Positions 18,657 to 27,880 of a stretch of 64,000 nucleotides of DNA are shown here, in pieces (within the stretch, counting starts at the first letter, position 1; every line of letters begins with the position of its first letter). A program made the translations under genes and the position numbers. Below the pieces are notes generated by a model. The model had not been told where the DNA came from. It ran no database searches and worked only from the letters and a program-made list of their open reading frames with translations. The DNA is from UBA4085 sp964556755 (lineage in GTDB: Bacteria > Acidobacteriota > Aminicenantia > Aminicenantales > UBA4085), in contig CAZKXI010000012.1 of the NCBI GenBank assembly GCA_964556755.1, forward strand, positions 1 to 64,000. Reading direction: 5' to 3'.

Positions 18657-20483
18657 ATGAAGCTCAAATCCGTTTCCATTGCTCTCTGCCTGGCGCTCTG
18701 CGCCGGCTCTCTCTCGGCCCGGCCCGCGCAGGACGATCCGGCCCTCAAGCGGCTGGAAGAGTCCGGCCCCGGCGTCTTGGCCCTGGTCGCCCTGGACAAG
18801 GACGGCAAGGAGATCGCCAAGGGCTCGGCCATCGTGGTCGCCAAGGACGCCGCCATCACCAGCTATCACCTTGTCAGCGGCGCCGCCTCGGCCGTCGGAT
18901 ACAACAACAAGAAGAAGAAGGTCGACATCGAGGGCCTCCTGGCCGTCGATAAGAGCCTCGATTTGGCCCTGATCCGGATCAAGGGCAAGGCGACTCCTCT
19001 CGTCCCGGCCTCCGGGGCCCTGGCCAAGGGCTTCAAGTTCGTGGCCGTCGGAGGCAATGAGGCGGGCGAGATCGTGGTCGGCTCGGGCGACATACGCGAG
19101 CTGCGCGATCTGGGCGGCGGCCTGTCGATCGGCGAAGCCAGCGCCGGCGTGCCCGAGACCTTCTCGGGGGCCCCCGTCTTCGGCGAGGACGGCAAGCTGG
19201 CCGGCCTGCTGACCATCCTGGACCGGCGCCTGCGGTTCGTCGTCCCGGCTTCGGCCTTGACCGGATTGAAGGCCGCGGCCCTGCAGCCGCTCGCGTCGCG
19301 CCAGGCCGAAGACTATCTGGCCACCTTCGAGGGCGCCTGGCTGGCCGGCCGCCTCTACAACTGGATGGACGAGTCGCTCAACGCCCAGCGGAACCTGGAG
19401 AAGGTGGTCAAGGCCCAAGCCGGCAACCTGGCCGCCTGGACCCTGCTCTCCTCGGTCTACAACAAGCAGCGCGACTACGCCAACGCGGTGACGGCCTTCA
19501 AGAAGGTCATCGAGATCGACGCCCAGAGCGTCCCCGCCCATATCGGCCTCGGCGAGGTCCTGGTCCGAATCCAGAAGCCGATGGAAGCTGCCCCTTACCT
19601 GGAGAAGGCCCTGGCCCTGGACCCGAGCCGGAAGGAAGCCCTGATGTTCCTCGGCAACGCCTACCAGGACGGACGGGAATGGGCCAAGGCCGCCGAGGCC
19701 TACGAGAAGTACCTGGCCGCCCAGCCGGCCAACGCCTGGACGATCTATAAGGCCATCGGCGACTGCCGGATGGAGACCAAGGAGTTCGACAAGGCCGCGG
19801 CCGCCTTCGGCGAGGCCGTCAAGGGCCAGCCCGACGACCAGTCCCTGGCCTACCGCCAGGCCCGGGCCCTGGAGCAGGCCGCCAAGTACGACGAGGCGGC
19901 CGCCGTCTACGCCAAGCTGGCCGAGCTGAGCCCCAAGGACGCCCGCAACTACTACCAGGGCATCCTGGCCATGTACGACAAGGCCAATCAGCCGGACAAG
20001 GCCATCGCCGCCGGCCGGAAGCTGATCGAGATCAACCCCCGCGACCCCGAGGCCTACTACAACCTCGGCTTCATGTACCAGAAGCTGCAGAACTACCCCG
20101 AGGCCATCGCCCAGTTCCGCAAGTCGGTCGAGGTCAATCCCTCCAACGGCAACGCCTGGTTCCAGATCGGCTACTGCTACTACATGCAGAAGAACTACCC
20201 CGAGGCGGACAAGGCGTTCCAGAAGAACGTCGAGATCGTCTCCGACAGCTTCTACGGCTACCTCTACATCGGCATGTGCCGGATGCAGACCAAGCAGTTC
20301 GCGGCGGCCATGGACCCGATCAAGAAGGCCGTCGATCTGAAGCCGGATGATGCCACGGCCCTCTTCAACCTGGGCATCATCTACTTGAACCTGAAGGACC
20401 GCTACAGCGCCCGCGAAGTGGCCAACAAGCTGCAGAGCCTGGACGCCGGCCTGGCGGCCAAGCTGCGCGGCTACATCAAGTAA
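18657..20483 (+). CDS. Secreted trypsin-like domain plus tetratricopeptide repeat protein
   Basis: 608 aa with a signal peptide (MKLKSVSIALCLALCAGSLSA). Residues 30-225 look like a trypsin/HtrA fold: H71 in ITSYHLVSGA, D102 in KSLDLALIRI, S170 in ETFSGAPVF. The triad is present but the usual GNSGGP is replaced, so activity is uncertain. Residues about 230-605 hold roughly eleven TPR units with the usual A/Y/P spacing (for example EAYYNLGFMYQKLQNYPEAI). A periplasmic scaffold or a quality-control protease is likely. It is a single-gene transcript with its own promoter, AGGAGG site and strong terminator. ATG 18657 is chosen over one at 18606, which lies at the -10 box. Confidence 0.82.
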   Translation: MKLKSVSIALCLALCAGSLSARPAQDDPALKRLEESGPGVLALVALDKDGKEIAKGSAIVVAKDAAITSYHLVSGAASAVGYNNKKKKVDIEGLLAVDKSLDLALIRIKGKATPLVPASGALAKGFKFVAVGGNEAGEIVVGSGDIRELRDLGGGLSIGEASAGVPETFSGAPVFGEDGKLAGLLTILDRRLRFVVPASALTGLKAAALQPLASRQAEDYLATFEGAWLAGRLYNWMDESLNAQRNLEKVVKAQAGNLAAWTLLSSVYNKQRDYANAVTAFKKVIEIDAQSVPAHIGLGEVLVRIQKPMEAAPYLEKALALDPSRKEALMFLGNAYQDGREWAKAAEAYEKYLAAQPANAWTIYKAIGDCRMETKEFDKAAAAFGEAVKGQPDDQSLAYRQARALEQAAKYDEAAAVYAKLAELSPKDARNYYQGILAMYDKANQPDKAIAAGRKLIEINPRDPEAYYNLGFMYQKLQNYPEAIAQFRKSVEVNPSNGNAWFQIGYCYYMQKNYPEADKAFQKNVEIVSDSFYGYLYIGMCRMQTKQFAAAMDPIKKAVDLKPDDATALFNLGIIYLNLKDRYSAREVANKLQSLDAGLAAKLRGYIK

Positions 20484-20503
20484 GCGTCTCGCCGCTTCCC
20501 CCC

Positions 20504-20531
20504 GCCCCCATCCCCGGTCGGGGATGGGGGC
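20504..20531 (+). terminator. Strong hairpin terminator after the TPR gene
   Basis: A perfect 12-bp stem (GCCCCCATCCCC at 20504-20515, GGGGATGGGGGC at 20520-20531) with a GGTC loop, followed by a pyrimidine run with TTTT at 20544-20547. It separates the TPR gene from the tRNA-Leu promoter 30 bases on. Confidence 0.75.
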
Positions 20532-20561
20532 TTCTCCCCTCCCTTTTCTTCCCGGCCCGGA

Positions 20562-20590
20562 TTGACAGGGACGGCGGCGTAGGGTAAGAT
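20562..20590 (+). promoter_or_regulatory. Promoter of tRNA-Leu (and probably tig)
   Basis: Consensus TTGACA (20562-20567), 17-base spacer, TAAGAT (20585-20590). It is the only clear promoter ahead of both the tRNA (20666) and tig (20780). Confidence 0.75.
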
Positions 20591-20665
20591 ACGCCTCTTC
20601 AGCTCCCCCGTTCCTTTCGAACACGTCTCCTGGATTCCTCGACGCGACGGCGGAATGCTTCATAT

Positions 20666-20748
20666 GGGCAGGTGGCGGAACGGCAGACGCGCTAGGCTTA
20701 GGACCTAGTTCCTGAAAGGGAGTGCGGGTTCGATTCCCGCTCTGCCCA
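20666..20748 (+). tRNA. tRNA-Leu (anticodon UAG)
   Basis: An 83-nt class II tRNA. The acceptor stem GGGCAGG pairs with TCTGCCC, discriminator A at 20748. The anticodon stem CTAGG/CCTAG holds loop CTTAGGA, giving anticodon TAG that reads CUA and CUG. A short variable arm (TCCTGAAAGGGA) and T-arm GCGGG-TTCGATT-CCCGC are intact. CCA is not encoded. The tig gene begins 31 bases downstream. Confidence 0.95.
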
Positions 20749-20779
20749 TGAACGATCCCCGGACAAGGATGGGATTCCC

Positions 20780-22060
20780 ATGACCGAAACGACCGACCGC
20801 CTGACAAGCCAGGTGCAGGATCTTGATCCGGTCCGCAAGGAGATTCGGGCCGAGCTGAGCGCGGCCGAAGTGGCCCACGAGCTCGAGCACGTCCTGGAGC
20901 ACTTCGCCGAGCGGGCTCGGCTCAAGGGCTTCCGGGCCGGCAAGGCCCCCCTCGACATGGTCAAGCAGATCTACCAGCACGAGATCCGGCACGCCCTCAT
21001 CGACGAGCTGGTGCCCCGGGTCCTCGAGGAAGTTTTGACGGAGCGCGCCCTCCGCCCGGTCGGCACGCCGCGGATCGAGGACCTGTCCCTGGAGGACGGG
21101 CAGCCGCTGCGCTTCAAGGCCATCATCGAGGTTTGGCCGGAGTTCGCCCTGCCGGCCTACCGCAAGGTCCGAACGAGCCTGAAGCCGGCCGAGGTGACGG
21201 AAGCCGAGGTGGACAAGACCGTCGAGGACCTGCGGCGCAAGTCGGCCGAATACGATCCGGTCGAGGGCCGGGGCGTCCAGGAGGGCGACTACGTGGTCAT
21301 CGAGCTGCAGGGCCGGGACCTGCGGACCAAGCGGATGCGGCCGACGGAGAAGACGGTCATCCTGGTCGGGCGGCCCGGCAACGACCCGGCCGTGGACGAG
21401 AACGTGCGCGGCCTCCGGGCGGGGGAGGGCAAGGTCTTCCAGACCGCCTACCCCGAGGACGCTCCGGTCCGAGCCTTGGCCGGCAAGGCCGTCGAGTACA
21501 GCCTCAAGGTCCAGTCCATCAAGGCCGAGCGGCTGCCCGAGGCCAACGACGAGTTCGCCCGCAGCCTGGGCGAGTTCGAGAGCCTGGCCGGGCTGAAGGA
21601 CAAGATCCGGGCCGAGCTGGGCAAGTCGCGGGAGGCGCAGGCCCGGCGGGACGCCTCCGAGGACGTCCTCCGGCAGCTGATCGAGCAGACGGCCATGACC
21701 CTGCCTCCGGCGGCCGTCGACGAGGAGGCCGAGGAGGTGTTGAAGAAGACCTTCCAATCCGTTCCGGCCGAGAGCGTCACGCCCGAGCTGGTCGAGCAGT
21801 TCCGCCCGCGGGCCCGGGAGCAGGCCGCCGCGGCCATCCAGCGCCAGCTTCTGCTGCAGCGGATCGCCGAGGCCGAGAAGATCGCCGTCTCCGACGACGA
21901 GGTCGACCAGGAGATCCGCGACCTGGCCCAGGCCAACGGCGTCCCGCCCGCCCGGCTGCTGGACAGCTTCGCCCAGGAAGGACGCCGGGAAGGCCTGCGG
22001 GCCAGCCTGATCCTGCGCAAGACCGTTGACTTCCTGGTCGGCCAGGCTATAATGGAGTGA
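20780..22060 (+). CDS. tig: Trigger factor (ribosome-associated chaperone)
   Basis: 426-aa trigger factor. The ribosome-docking signature GFRAGKAP is at 50-57 in the N-terminal domain. A FKBP-like PPIase domain spans about 150-240 (EGDYVVIELQG...) and the helical C-terminal chaperone arms follow. The ATG has AAGGA upstream. It heads the block tig-clpP-clpX-lon-rho, the common bacterial proteostasis order, and lies just after tRNA-Leu without its own promoter. Its last codons contain the promoter for clpP. Confidence 0.95.
   Translation: MTETTDRLTSQVQDLDPVRKEIRAELSAAEVAHELEHVLEHFAERARLKGFRAGKAPLDMVKQIYQHEIRHALIDELVPRVLEEVLTERALRPVGTPRIEDLSLEDGQPLRFKAIIEVWPEFALPAYRKVRTSLKPAEVTEAEVDKTVEDLRRKSAEYDPVEGRGVQEGDYVVIELQGRDLRTKRMRPTEKTVILVGRPGNDPAVDENVRGLRAGEGKVFQTAYPEDAPVRALAGKAVEYSLKVQSIKAERLPEANDEFARSLGEFESLAGLKDKIRAELGKSREAQARRDASEDVLRQLIEQTAMTLPPAAVDEEAEEVLKKTFQSVPAESVTPELVEQFRPRAREQAAAAIQRQLLLQRIAEAEKIAVSDDEVDQEIRDLAQANGVPPARLLDSFAQEGRREGLRASLILRKTVDFLVGQAIME
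22026..22053 (+). promoter_or_regulatory. Internal promoter for clpP within the 3' end of tig
   Basis: TTGACT (22026-22031), 16-base spacer, perfect TATAAT (22048-22053). The predicted start near 22060 coincides with the tig stop and leaves a leader of about 23 bases before the clpP ATG at 22083. Confidence 0.65.
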
Positions 22061-22082
22061 CCGGGTTCCCCGGGATTTCCCC

Positions 22083-22679
22083 ATGACCCTCATCCCCTTC
22101 GTCGTGGAACAGGACGGCCGCTCGGAGCGGGCCTACGACATCTACTCGCGCCTGCTGCGCGACAACATCATCTTCATCGGGACGGAGATCGACGACGCCC
22201 TGGCCAACACGGTCATCGCCCAGCTCCTGTTCCTGGAGGCCGAGAACCCGGACAAGGAGATCTCGCTGTACATCAACTCGCCGGGCGGCTCGATCACGGC
22301 CGGCCTGGCCATCTACGACACCATGCAGTACGTCGGCAACGAGATCACGACCATCGGCGTCGGCCAGGCCGCCAGCATGGCCGCCGTGCTCCTGGCGGCC
22401 GGCACGCCGGGCAAGCGCATCGCCCTGCCCAACACCCGGGTCCTGCTGCACCAGCCCCACGGCGGCGCCCAAGGCCAGGCTTCGGACATCGCCATCCAGG
22501 CCAAGGAGATCCTGCGGATGAGGGAGTCGCTCTACCACATCCTGGTCAAGCACACCCGCCAGCCCAAGACCCGGATCCAGGCCGACATCGAGCGCGACTA
22601 CATCCTGACGGCGGCCCAGGCCCGGGAGTACGGCCTCATCGACCAGATCTACACCAGCCGCGCCCCCGGCCGGAAGTAG
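22083..22679 (+). CDS. clpP: ATP-dependent Clp protease proteolytic subunit
   Basis: 198-aa serine peptidase that forms the tetradecameric barrel docked by ClpX. Catalytic triad S98 (GQAASMAA), H123 (RVLLHQPHGG) and D172 (ERDYILTA) is complete. The N-terminus MTLIPFVVEQDGRSERAYDIYSRLL is family-typical. Followed by clpX after 13 bases. No clear Shine-Dalgarno sequence precedes the ATG. An internal promoter in tig allows clpP-clpX-lon to be expressed apart from tig. Confidence 0.96.
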   Translation: MTLIPFVVEQDGRSERAYDIYSRLLRDNIIFIGTEIDDALANTVIAQLLFLEAENPDKEISLYINSPGGSITAGLAIYDTMQYVGNEITTIGVGQAASMAAVLLAAGTPGKRIALPNTRVLLHQPHGGAQGQASDIAIQAKEILRMRESLYHILVKHTRQPKTRIQADIERDYILTAAQAREYGLIDQIYTSRAPGRK

Positions 22680-22692
22680 GGCGGAAGAGGCC

Positions 22693-23943
22693 ATGGACGA
22701 GATCAAGAGCGGACGGACCGACAGCCCGGTCAAGTGCGCCTTCTGCGGCCGCGGCCAGGACAAGGTCCGCCGGCTGATCGCCGGCCCGGGCGGCGTCTTC
22801 ATCTGCGACCAGTGCGTCGACGTGGCCCACTCGATCGTCGAGGCCGACCGGCCCAAGCCGGCCCCGGAGAAGGAGCCCGAGCCGGAGCCGGCCCCCGTTC
22901 CGGCCGCGATCAAGGCCGCCCTCGACGAGCACATGATCGGCCAGGAGCGGGCCAAGAAGAAGATCGCCGTGGCCGTCTACAACCACTACAAGCGCATCAG
23001 CCTGCCCCGGGCGGCCGGGGACGTGGAGATCGCCAAGAGCAACATCCTGCTGATCGGGCCGACCGGGACCGGCAAGACCCTGACGGCCCAGATCCTGGCC
23101 AAGATCCTCTCGGTGCCGTTCGCCATCGCCGACGCCACCACCCTGACCGAGGCCGGCTACGTCGGCGAAGACGTGGAGAACGTCATCCTCAAGCTCTACC
23201 AGGCGGCTCACGGCGACCTGAAGAAGGCCCAGAAGGGCATCATCTACATCGACGAGATCGACAAGATCAGCCGCAAGAGCGACAGCCCCTCGATCACCCG
23301 GGACGTCTCCGGCGAGGGCGTCCAGCAGGCCCTGCTGAAGATCATCGAGGGGACCTCGGCCAACATCCCGCCCCAGGGCGGGCGCAAGCATCCGCTTCAG
23401 GAGTTCATCCCGGTCGACACGACCGACATCCTGTTCATCTGCGGCGGCGCCTTCGTCGGCCTGGACCGCATCATCGCCCAGCGCCTGGGCCGGTCCATGG
23501 TCGGCTTCCGGGCCGAGGCCAAGGTCGGCCCGGAGGCGGCCCCGGCCCTGCTGGCCGACCTCATCCCCCAGGACCTGATCAAGTACGGCCTGATCCCGGA
23601 GCTGGTCGGGCGCATCCCGGTGGTGGCCGTCTTCGACGACCTGGGGGAGGACGACCTGGTCGCCATCCTGACCCGGCCCCGCAACGCCATCGTCCGCCAG
23701 TACCAGAAGCTCTTCCAAATGGAGGGCGTCGACTTGGAGTTCAGCGAGGAGGCCCTGGCGGCCATCGCCCGCCGGTCCCTGCAGCGCAAGCTGGGGGCCC
23801 GCGGCCTGCGGACGATCATCGAGGATCTCATGCTCGACCTGATGTTCGACCTGCCGTCGGCGCGCAAGCCCGGGCGGATCAAGATCACCAAGCGGATGGT
23901 CGAGGAGTCCGGTGCCGAGCGGGCCAAGGCCGGAGGAGAGTGA
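22693..23943 (+). CDS. clpX: ATP-dependent unfoldase ClpX
   Basis: 416-aa AAA+ unfoldase. The N-terminal zinc-binding domain has C15, C18, C38 and C41 (CAFC...CDQC). A Glu/Pro-rich linker leads to Walker A (GPTGTGKT), Walker B (IIYIDEIDKI) and sensor motifs. It recognises and unfolds tagged proteins for ClpP. AGAGG precedes the ATG. The stop is one base before the lon start codon. Confidence 0.96.
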   Translation: MDEIKSGRTDSPVKCAFCGRGQDKVRRLIAGPGGVFICDQCVDVAHSIVEADRPKPAPEKEPEPEPAPVPAAIKAALDEHMIGQERAKKKIAVAVYNHYKRISLPRAAGDVEIAKSNILLIGPTGTGKTLTAQILAKILSVPFAIADATTLTEAGYVGEDVENVILKLYQAAHGDLKKAQKGIIYIDEIDKISRKSDSPSITRDVSGEGVQQALLKIIEGTSANIPPQGGRKHPLQEFIPVDTTDILFICGGAFVGLDRIIAQRLGRSMVGFRAEAKVGPEAAPALLADLIPQDLIKYGLIPELVGRIPVVAVFDDLGEDDLVAILTRPRNAIVRQYQKLFQMEGVDLEFSEEALAAIARRSLQRKLGARGLRTIIEDLMLDLMFDLPSARKPGRIKITKRMVEESGAERAKAGGE

Positions 23944-23944
23944 C

Positions 23945-26386
23945 ATGCCGCCCCGCCCCGACGGACTGGAAGCCCTCCTGACCCTGCCCCTCATCCCGCT
24001 GCGCGACCTGGTCGTCTTCCCGGCCACCCTGGTCCCCTTCACCATCGGGCGGCCGTCCTCGATCCAAGCCCTGGACAAGTCGGCCGAGACCGAGAAGCTC
24101 ATCGTCCTGTCCGCCCAGATGGATCCCAGCCTGGACAATCCGGCCCCCAAGGACATCTACTCCCTGGGCGTGACCGCCAAGGTCATCCGCACGGCTCCGG
24201 TCGACGAGCGGAACATCAAGGTCATCGTCGAGGGCAAGCGGCGGGTCCGGATCCTGGAAGTCATCGCCCACCAGCCCTTCTTCCAGGTCCTGGTCAAGGA
24301 GGTCCGCGTCTACGACGAGGCCGGCAAGGAGACCGGCGACGAGCTGGGCCTGGTCCTGCCGCTCTTCGAGGAATACCTCAAGTTCAATCCCGGGGCCAAC
24401 GTGCAGGCCATCCTGCCGGCCCTGCGGGAGCACTCGCCGGACCGCATCGCCGACATCGTCTCCTCGCACCTCTTCCTGCCGGTGGACGAGAAGCAGAACC
24501 TGCTGGAGACGATCAACAGCCTGGAGCGCCTGCGGCGGCTGCGCTTCCTGCTGGAGGCGGAGATCTACCGGCTGCAGGCCTCCCGGCGCAAGGACGGGCG
24601 GGCCGCGGCCGGGGCGGCGGGCAAGCGCAAGGCGGTCTTCACCCCGGGCGGCGCGGCCGGGGCCAAGAAGGACGAGCCGGCGGGGGAGGTCGAGGAGCTG
24701 CGCAAGAAGGTGGCCGCGGCCAAGATGCCGCCCGACGCGGCCGAGAAGGCCCGCAAGGAGCTGGAGCGGCTGGAGAGCATGCCCCCGCTGTCGGCCGAGG
24801 CGACCGTCTGCCGCAACTACCTGGACTGGCTGATCGCCCTGCCCTGGACCAAGAAGTCGCGGGAGAAGAGGGACCTGGCGGCGGCCGAGAGGATCCTGAA
24901 CGAGGACCATTTCGGGCTGGACAAGGTCAAGGAGCGCATCCTGGAGTACCTGTCCATCCGCCAGCTGGTCAAGGACCCCAAGGGCGTCATCCTCGGCCTG
25001 GTCGGGCCGCCCGGCGTGGGCAAGAGCTCCCTGGCCAAGTCCATCGCCCGGGCCACCGGGCGCCGCTTCGTCCGGCTGTCGCTGGGCGGCGTCCGGGACG
25101 AGGCCGAGATCCGCGGCCACCGGAGGACCTACATTGGCGCCTATCCCGGCCGCATCATCCAGATGATCAAGCGGGCCGGGACCCGCAACCCGGTCTTCCT
25201 CCTGGACGAGGTCGACAAGATGAGCATGGACTTCCGGGGCGACCCGGCATCGGCCCTGATGGAGGTCCTGGACCCGGAGCAGAACAGCGCCTTCCTGGAC
25301 CACTACATCGACACGGACTACGACCTGTCCCAGGTCATGTTCATCGTCACGGCCAACGCCCTGGAGCCCATCCCGCGGCCGCTCATCGACCGCATGGAGG
25401 TCATCCGCATCCCCGGCTACACCGAGGAGGAGAAGATTCAGATCGCCCAGCGCTTCCTCTGGCCCAAGCAGCTGGCCGCCCACGGCCTGAAGGCGGCCAA
25501 CCTGGCCGTCTCCGACGCGGCCCTGGCCAAGCTGATCGACGACTACACCCGGGAGGCGGGAGTCCGGAGCCTGGAGCGGGAGATCACCCGCATCTGCCGC
25601 AAGGTCGTCAAGCGGGTCGTCGAGAAGGGCCGCGACCGGCGGGAGAAGGTCAGCCTCAGCAACCTGGAGAGCTACCTGGGCGTGCCCAAGTTCCGCCGCC
25701 CGGCCCTGGACCGCGAGGACGAGGTCGGCGTCGCCACCGGCATGGCCTGGACGGAGTTCGGCGGCGAGCTGCTGACCTTCGAGGCGATGAGGGTCCACGG
25801 CAAGGGCAGCTTCGTCCTGACCGGGCAGATGGGCGAGGTCATGCAGGAGTCGGCCCGGGCCGCCTTCAGCTACGTCCGGGCCAAGACCTTCGAATTGAGC
25901 GTGGCCAAGGACGTGACCAAGGACTTCGACATCCACATCCACGTCCCCGAAGGCGCCACCCCCAAGGAAGGGCCTTCGGCCGGCATCACCATCGCGGTGG
26001 CCATCCTGTCGCTTCTGACCGAGATCCCGGTCCGCAAGCGGCTGGCCCTGAGCGGCGAGATCACCCTGCGGGGCCGGGTCCTGCCGGTCGGCGGGATCAA
26101 GGAGAAGCTTCTGGCCGCCCACCGGGAGGGGATCCGGGAAGCGGTCCTGCCGCGGGACAACAAGGCCGACCTCAAGGACCTGCCCAAGACCCTGACGCAG
26201 GCCATGACCATCCACCTGGTCGAGACCATGGACGAAGTGCTGAAGCTGGCCCTGACCAGGGGCCTGCCGCTGGGTCCGGGACCGGCCCGGCCGGGCGGCG
26301 AAAGCGAGACGATCCGGGCGGGGGAGACCCCGGCCGGAGCCGAGGCCGGGGCCAAGAGCGGCCCCGAGCCCCCGATCGCCCATTAG
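23945..26386 (+). CDS. lon: ATP-dependent protease Lon
   Basis: 813-aa LonA. The N-terminal substrate domain (LPLIPLRDLVVFPATLVPF) covers about 1-210, followed by a charged linker, AAA+ domain with Walker A GPPGVGKS, and the protease domain with the Ser-Lys dyad S678 (PKEGPSAGITIAVA) and K721 (GGIKEK). It degrades misfolded and regulatory proteins. Residues about 215-250 carry an Ala/Lys-rich insert beyond the usual coiled coil. ATG 23945 follows GGAGGAG; an upstream in-frame codon at 23912 lies inside clpX and is rejected. Confidence 0.96.
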   Translation: MPPRPDGLEALLTLPLIPLRDLVVFPATLVPFTIGRPSSIQALDKSAETEKLIVLSAQMDPSLDNPAPKDIYSLGVTAKVIRTAPVDERNIKVIVEGKRRVRILEVIAHQPFFQVLVKEVRVYDEAGKETGDELGLVLPLFEEYLKFNPGANVQAILPALREHSPDRIADIVSSHLFLPVDEKQNLLETINSLERLRRLRFLLEAEIYRLQASRRKDGRAAAGAAGKRKAVFTPGGAAGAKKDEPAGEVEELRKKVAAAKMPPDAAEKARKELERLESMPPLSAEATVCRNYLDWLIALPWTKKSREKRDLAAAERILNEDHFGLDKVKERILEYLSIRQLVKDPKGVILGLVGPPGVGKSSLAKSIARATGRRFVRLSLGGVRDEAEIRGHRRTYIGAYPGRIIQMIKRAGTRNPVFLLDEVDKMSMDFRGDPASALMEVLDPEQNSAFLDHYIDTDYDLSQVMFIVTANALEPIPRPLIDRMEVIRIPGYTEEEKIQIAQRFLWPKQLAAHGLKAANLAVSDAALAKLIDDYTREAGVRSLEREITRICRKVVKRVVEKGRDRREKVSLSNLESYLGVPKFRRPALDREDEVGVATGMAWTEFGGELLTFEAMRVHGKGSFVLTGQMGEVMQESARAAFSYVRAKTFELSVAKDVTKDFDIHIHVPEGATPKEGPSAGITIAVAILSLLTEIPVRKRLALSGEITLRGRVLPVGGIKEKLLAAHREGIREAVLPRDNKADLKDLPKTLTQAMTIHLVETMDEVLKLALTRGLPLGPGPARPGGESETIRAGETPAGAEAGAKSGPEPPIAH

Positions 26387-26405
26387 AGACAAGAAGGAGC
26401 TGACG

Positions 26406-27809
26406 ATGGCCAACCAAGGACAACGCTACCGCCGGGGCCCCAAGCCCCATGCCCCCAAGGACCTGCCGCCGGACCCCCGGCCGGACTACGAGGAGTACGA
26501 GCCGCCGCGCGACCCCAACGCCCCGCGCGACTTCGGCCTGATCGAGATGGAGGGCAAGGACCTCAAGGAGGTCCTCAAGATCGCGGCCGGGACGGGCCTG
26601 GCCGAGGCCGACATCGAGGCCGACAAGGGCAACAAGCACAACCTGATCTTCAAGATCCTGGAGGCCCAGGCCAAGCGCCAGGGCCTGCTGTTCTCGGAGG
26701 GCGTTTTGGAATGCCTCGAGGACGGCTTCGGCTTCCTGCGGGCCCCCGAGTTCAGCTACCTGCCCAGCCAGGACGACATCTACGTCTCGCCCTCCCAGAT
26801 CCGCAAGTTCCAGCTGCGCACGGGCGACACCATCTCGGGCCTGGTCCGGCCGCCCAAGAACGGGGAGAAGTACTTCGCCTTGATCAAGATCGAGGCCATC
26901 AACTTCATGCTCCCGGACGTGCTCATCGACCAGCGCCGCAACGTCCACTTCGAGCAGCTGACGCCGCTGTATCCGCACGAGAAGATCATCCTCCAGGACG
27001 GCAACCCCAAGAACCTCTGCGCCCGGATCATGGAGCTTCTGACGCCCATCGGCAAGGGCCAGCGGGGCCTGATCGTCTCGCCGCCCCGGGCCGGCAAGAC
27101 GACCCTGCTGAAGACCATCGCCAAGTCGATCGAGAAGAACCACCCCGAGGTCTTCCTGATCGTCCTGCTCGTGGCCGAGCGGCCCGAGGAGGTCACTGAC
27201 TTCCAGAGGAGCGTCGCCGGCGAGGTGGTGGCCTCGACCTTCGACGAGCCGCCGGCCCGCAATGCCCAGGTCGCCAACATCGTCCTGGAGAAGGCCAAGC
27301 GCCTGGTCGAGATCAAGCGCGACGTGGTCATCCTGCTGGACTCCATCACCCGCCTGGCCCGGGCCCACAACGCCATCATCCCGCCCTCCGGCAAGGTCCT
27401 CTCCGGCGGCATCGACGCCAACGCCCTGAACAAGCCCAAGAAGTTCTTCGGCTCGGCCCGCAAGATCGAGGAGGGCGGCAGCCTGACCATCATCGCCACG
27501 GCCCTGGTCGACACCGGCAGCCGGATGGACGAGGTCATCTTCGAGGAGTTCAAGGGCACGGGCAATATGGAGATCAACCTCGACCGGCGGCTGGTCGACA
27601 AGCGGACCTTCCCGGCCATCGACATCAACCGGTCGGCGACCCGCAAGGAGGAGCTGCTGATCGAAGAGCAGGAGCTCGGCCGCATCTGGATCCTGCGCAA
27701 GATCCTGTCCCAGCTGAGCGAGGTCGAGGCCATGGAGCTTCTGATCGAGAAGCTGGGCAAGACCAAGACCAACCAGGACTTCCTCAACGCCATGAGCAAG
27801 GGCCTGTAG
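26406..27809 (+). CDS. rho: Transcription termination factor Rho
   Basis: 467-aa hexameric RNA helicase. An N-terminal extension of about 45 residues is rich in Pro, Arg and Asp (RYRRGPKPHAPKDLPPDP). Then come the Rho N-terminal helices, the cold-shock-like RNA site (LEDGFGFLRAPEFSYLPS), Walker A (PPRAGKTTLL) and the Q/R-loop region (PPSGKVLSGGIDANAL). AAGGAG precedes the ATG. It is last in the proteostasis block and is followed by an intrinsic terminator. Confidence 0.96.
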   Translation: MANQGQRYRRGPKPHAPKDLPPDPRPDYEEYEPPRDPNAPRDFGLIEMEGKDLKEVLKIAAGTGLAEADIEADKGNKHNLIFKILEAQAKRQGLLFSEGVLECLEDGFGFLRAPEFSYLPSQDDIYVSPSQIRKFQLRTGDTISGLVRPPKNGEKYFALIKIEAINFMLPDVLIDQRRNVHFEQLTPLYPHEKIILQDGNPKNLCARIMELLTPIGKGQRGLIVSPPRAGKTTLLKTIAKSIEKNHPEVFLIVLLVAERPEEVTDFQRSVAGEVVASTFDEPPARNAQVANIVLEKAKRLVEIKRDVVILLDSITRLARAHNAIIPPSGKVLSGGIDANALNKPKKFFGSARKIEEGGSLTIIATALVDTGSRMDEVIFEEFKGTGNMEINLDRRLVDKRTFPAIDINRSATRKEELLIEEQELGRIWILRKILSQLSEVEAMELLIEKLGKTKTNQDFLNAMSKGL

Positions 27810-27834
27810 GCCCGGCGCGATTCGAAAACGGAAA

Positions 27835-27862
27835 GGGCCGCCTCCGGGCGGCCCTTTTTTTT
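27835..27862 (+). terminator. Intrinsic terminator after rho
   Basis: GGGCCGCC (27835-27842) pairs with GGCGGCCC (27847-27854) around a 4-nt loop, followed by eight T residues (27855-27862). It is the clearest Rho-independent terminator in the window and closes the tRNA-Leu/tig-to-rho block. The convergent barrel gene ends 19 bases beyond. Confidence 0.92.
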
Positions 27863-27880
27863 GTGGAGCGGAGACGGGGC

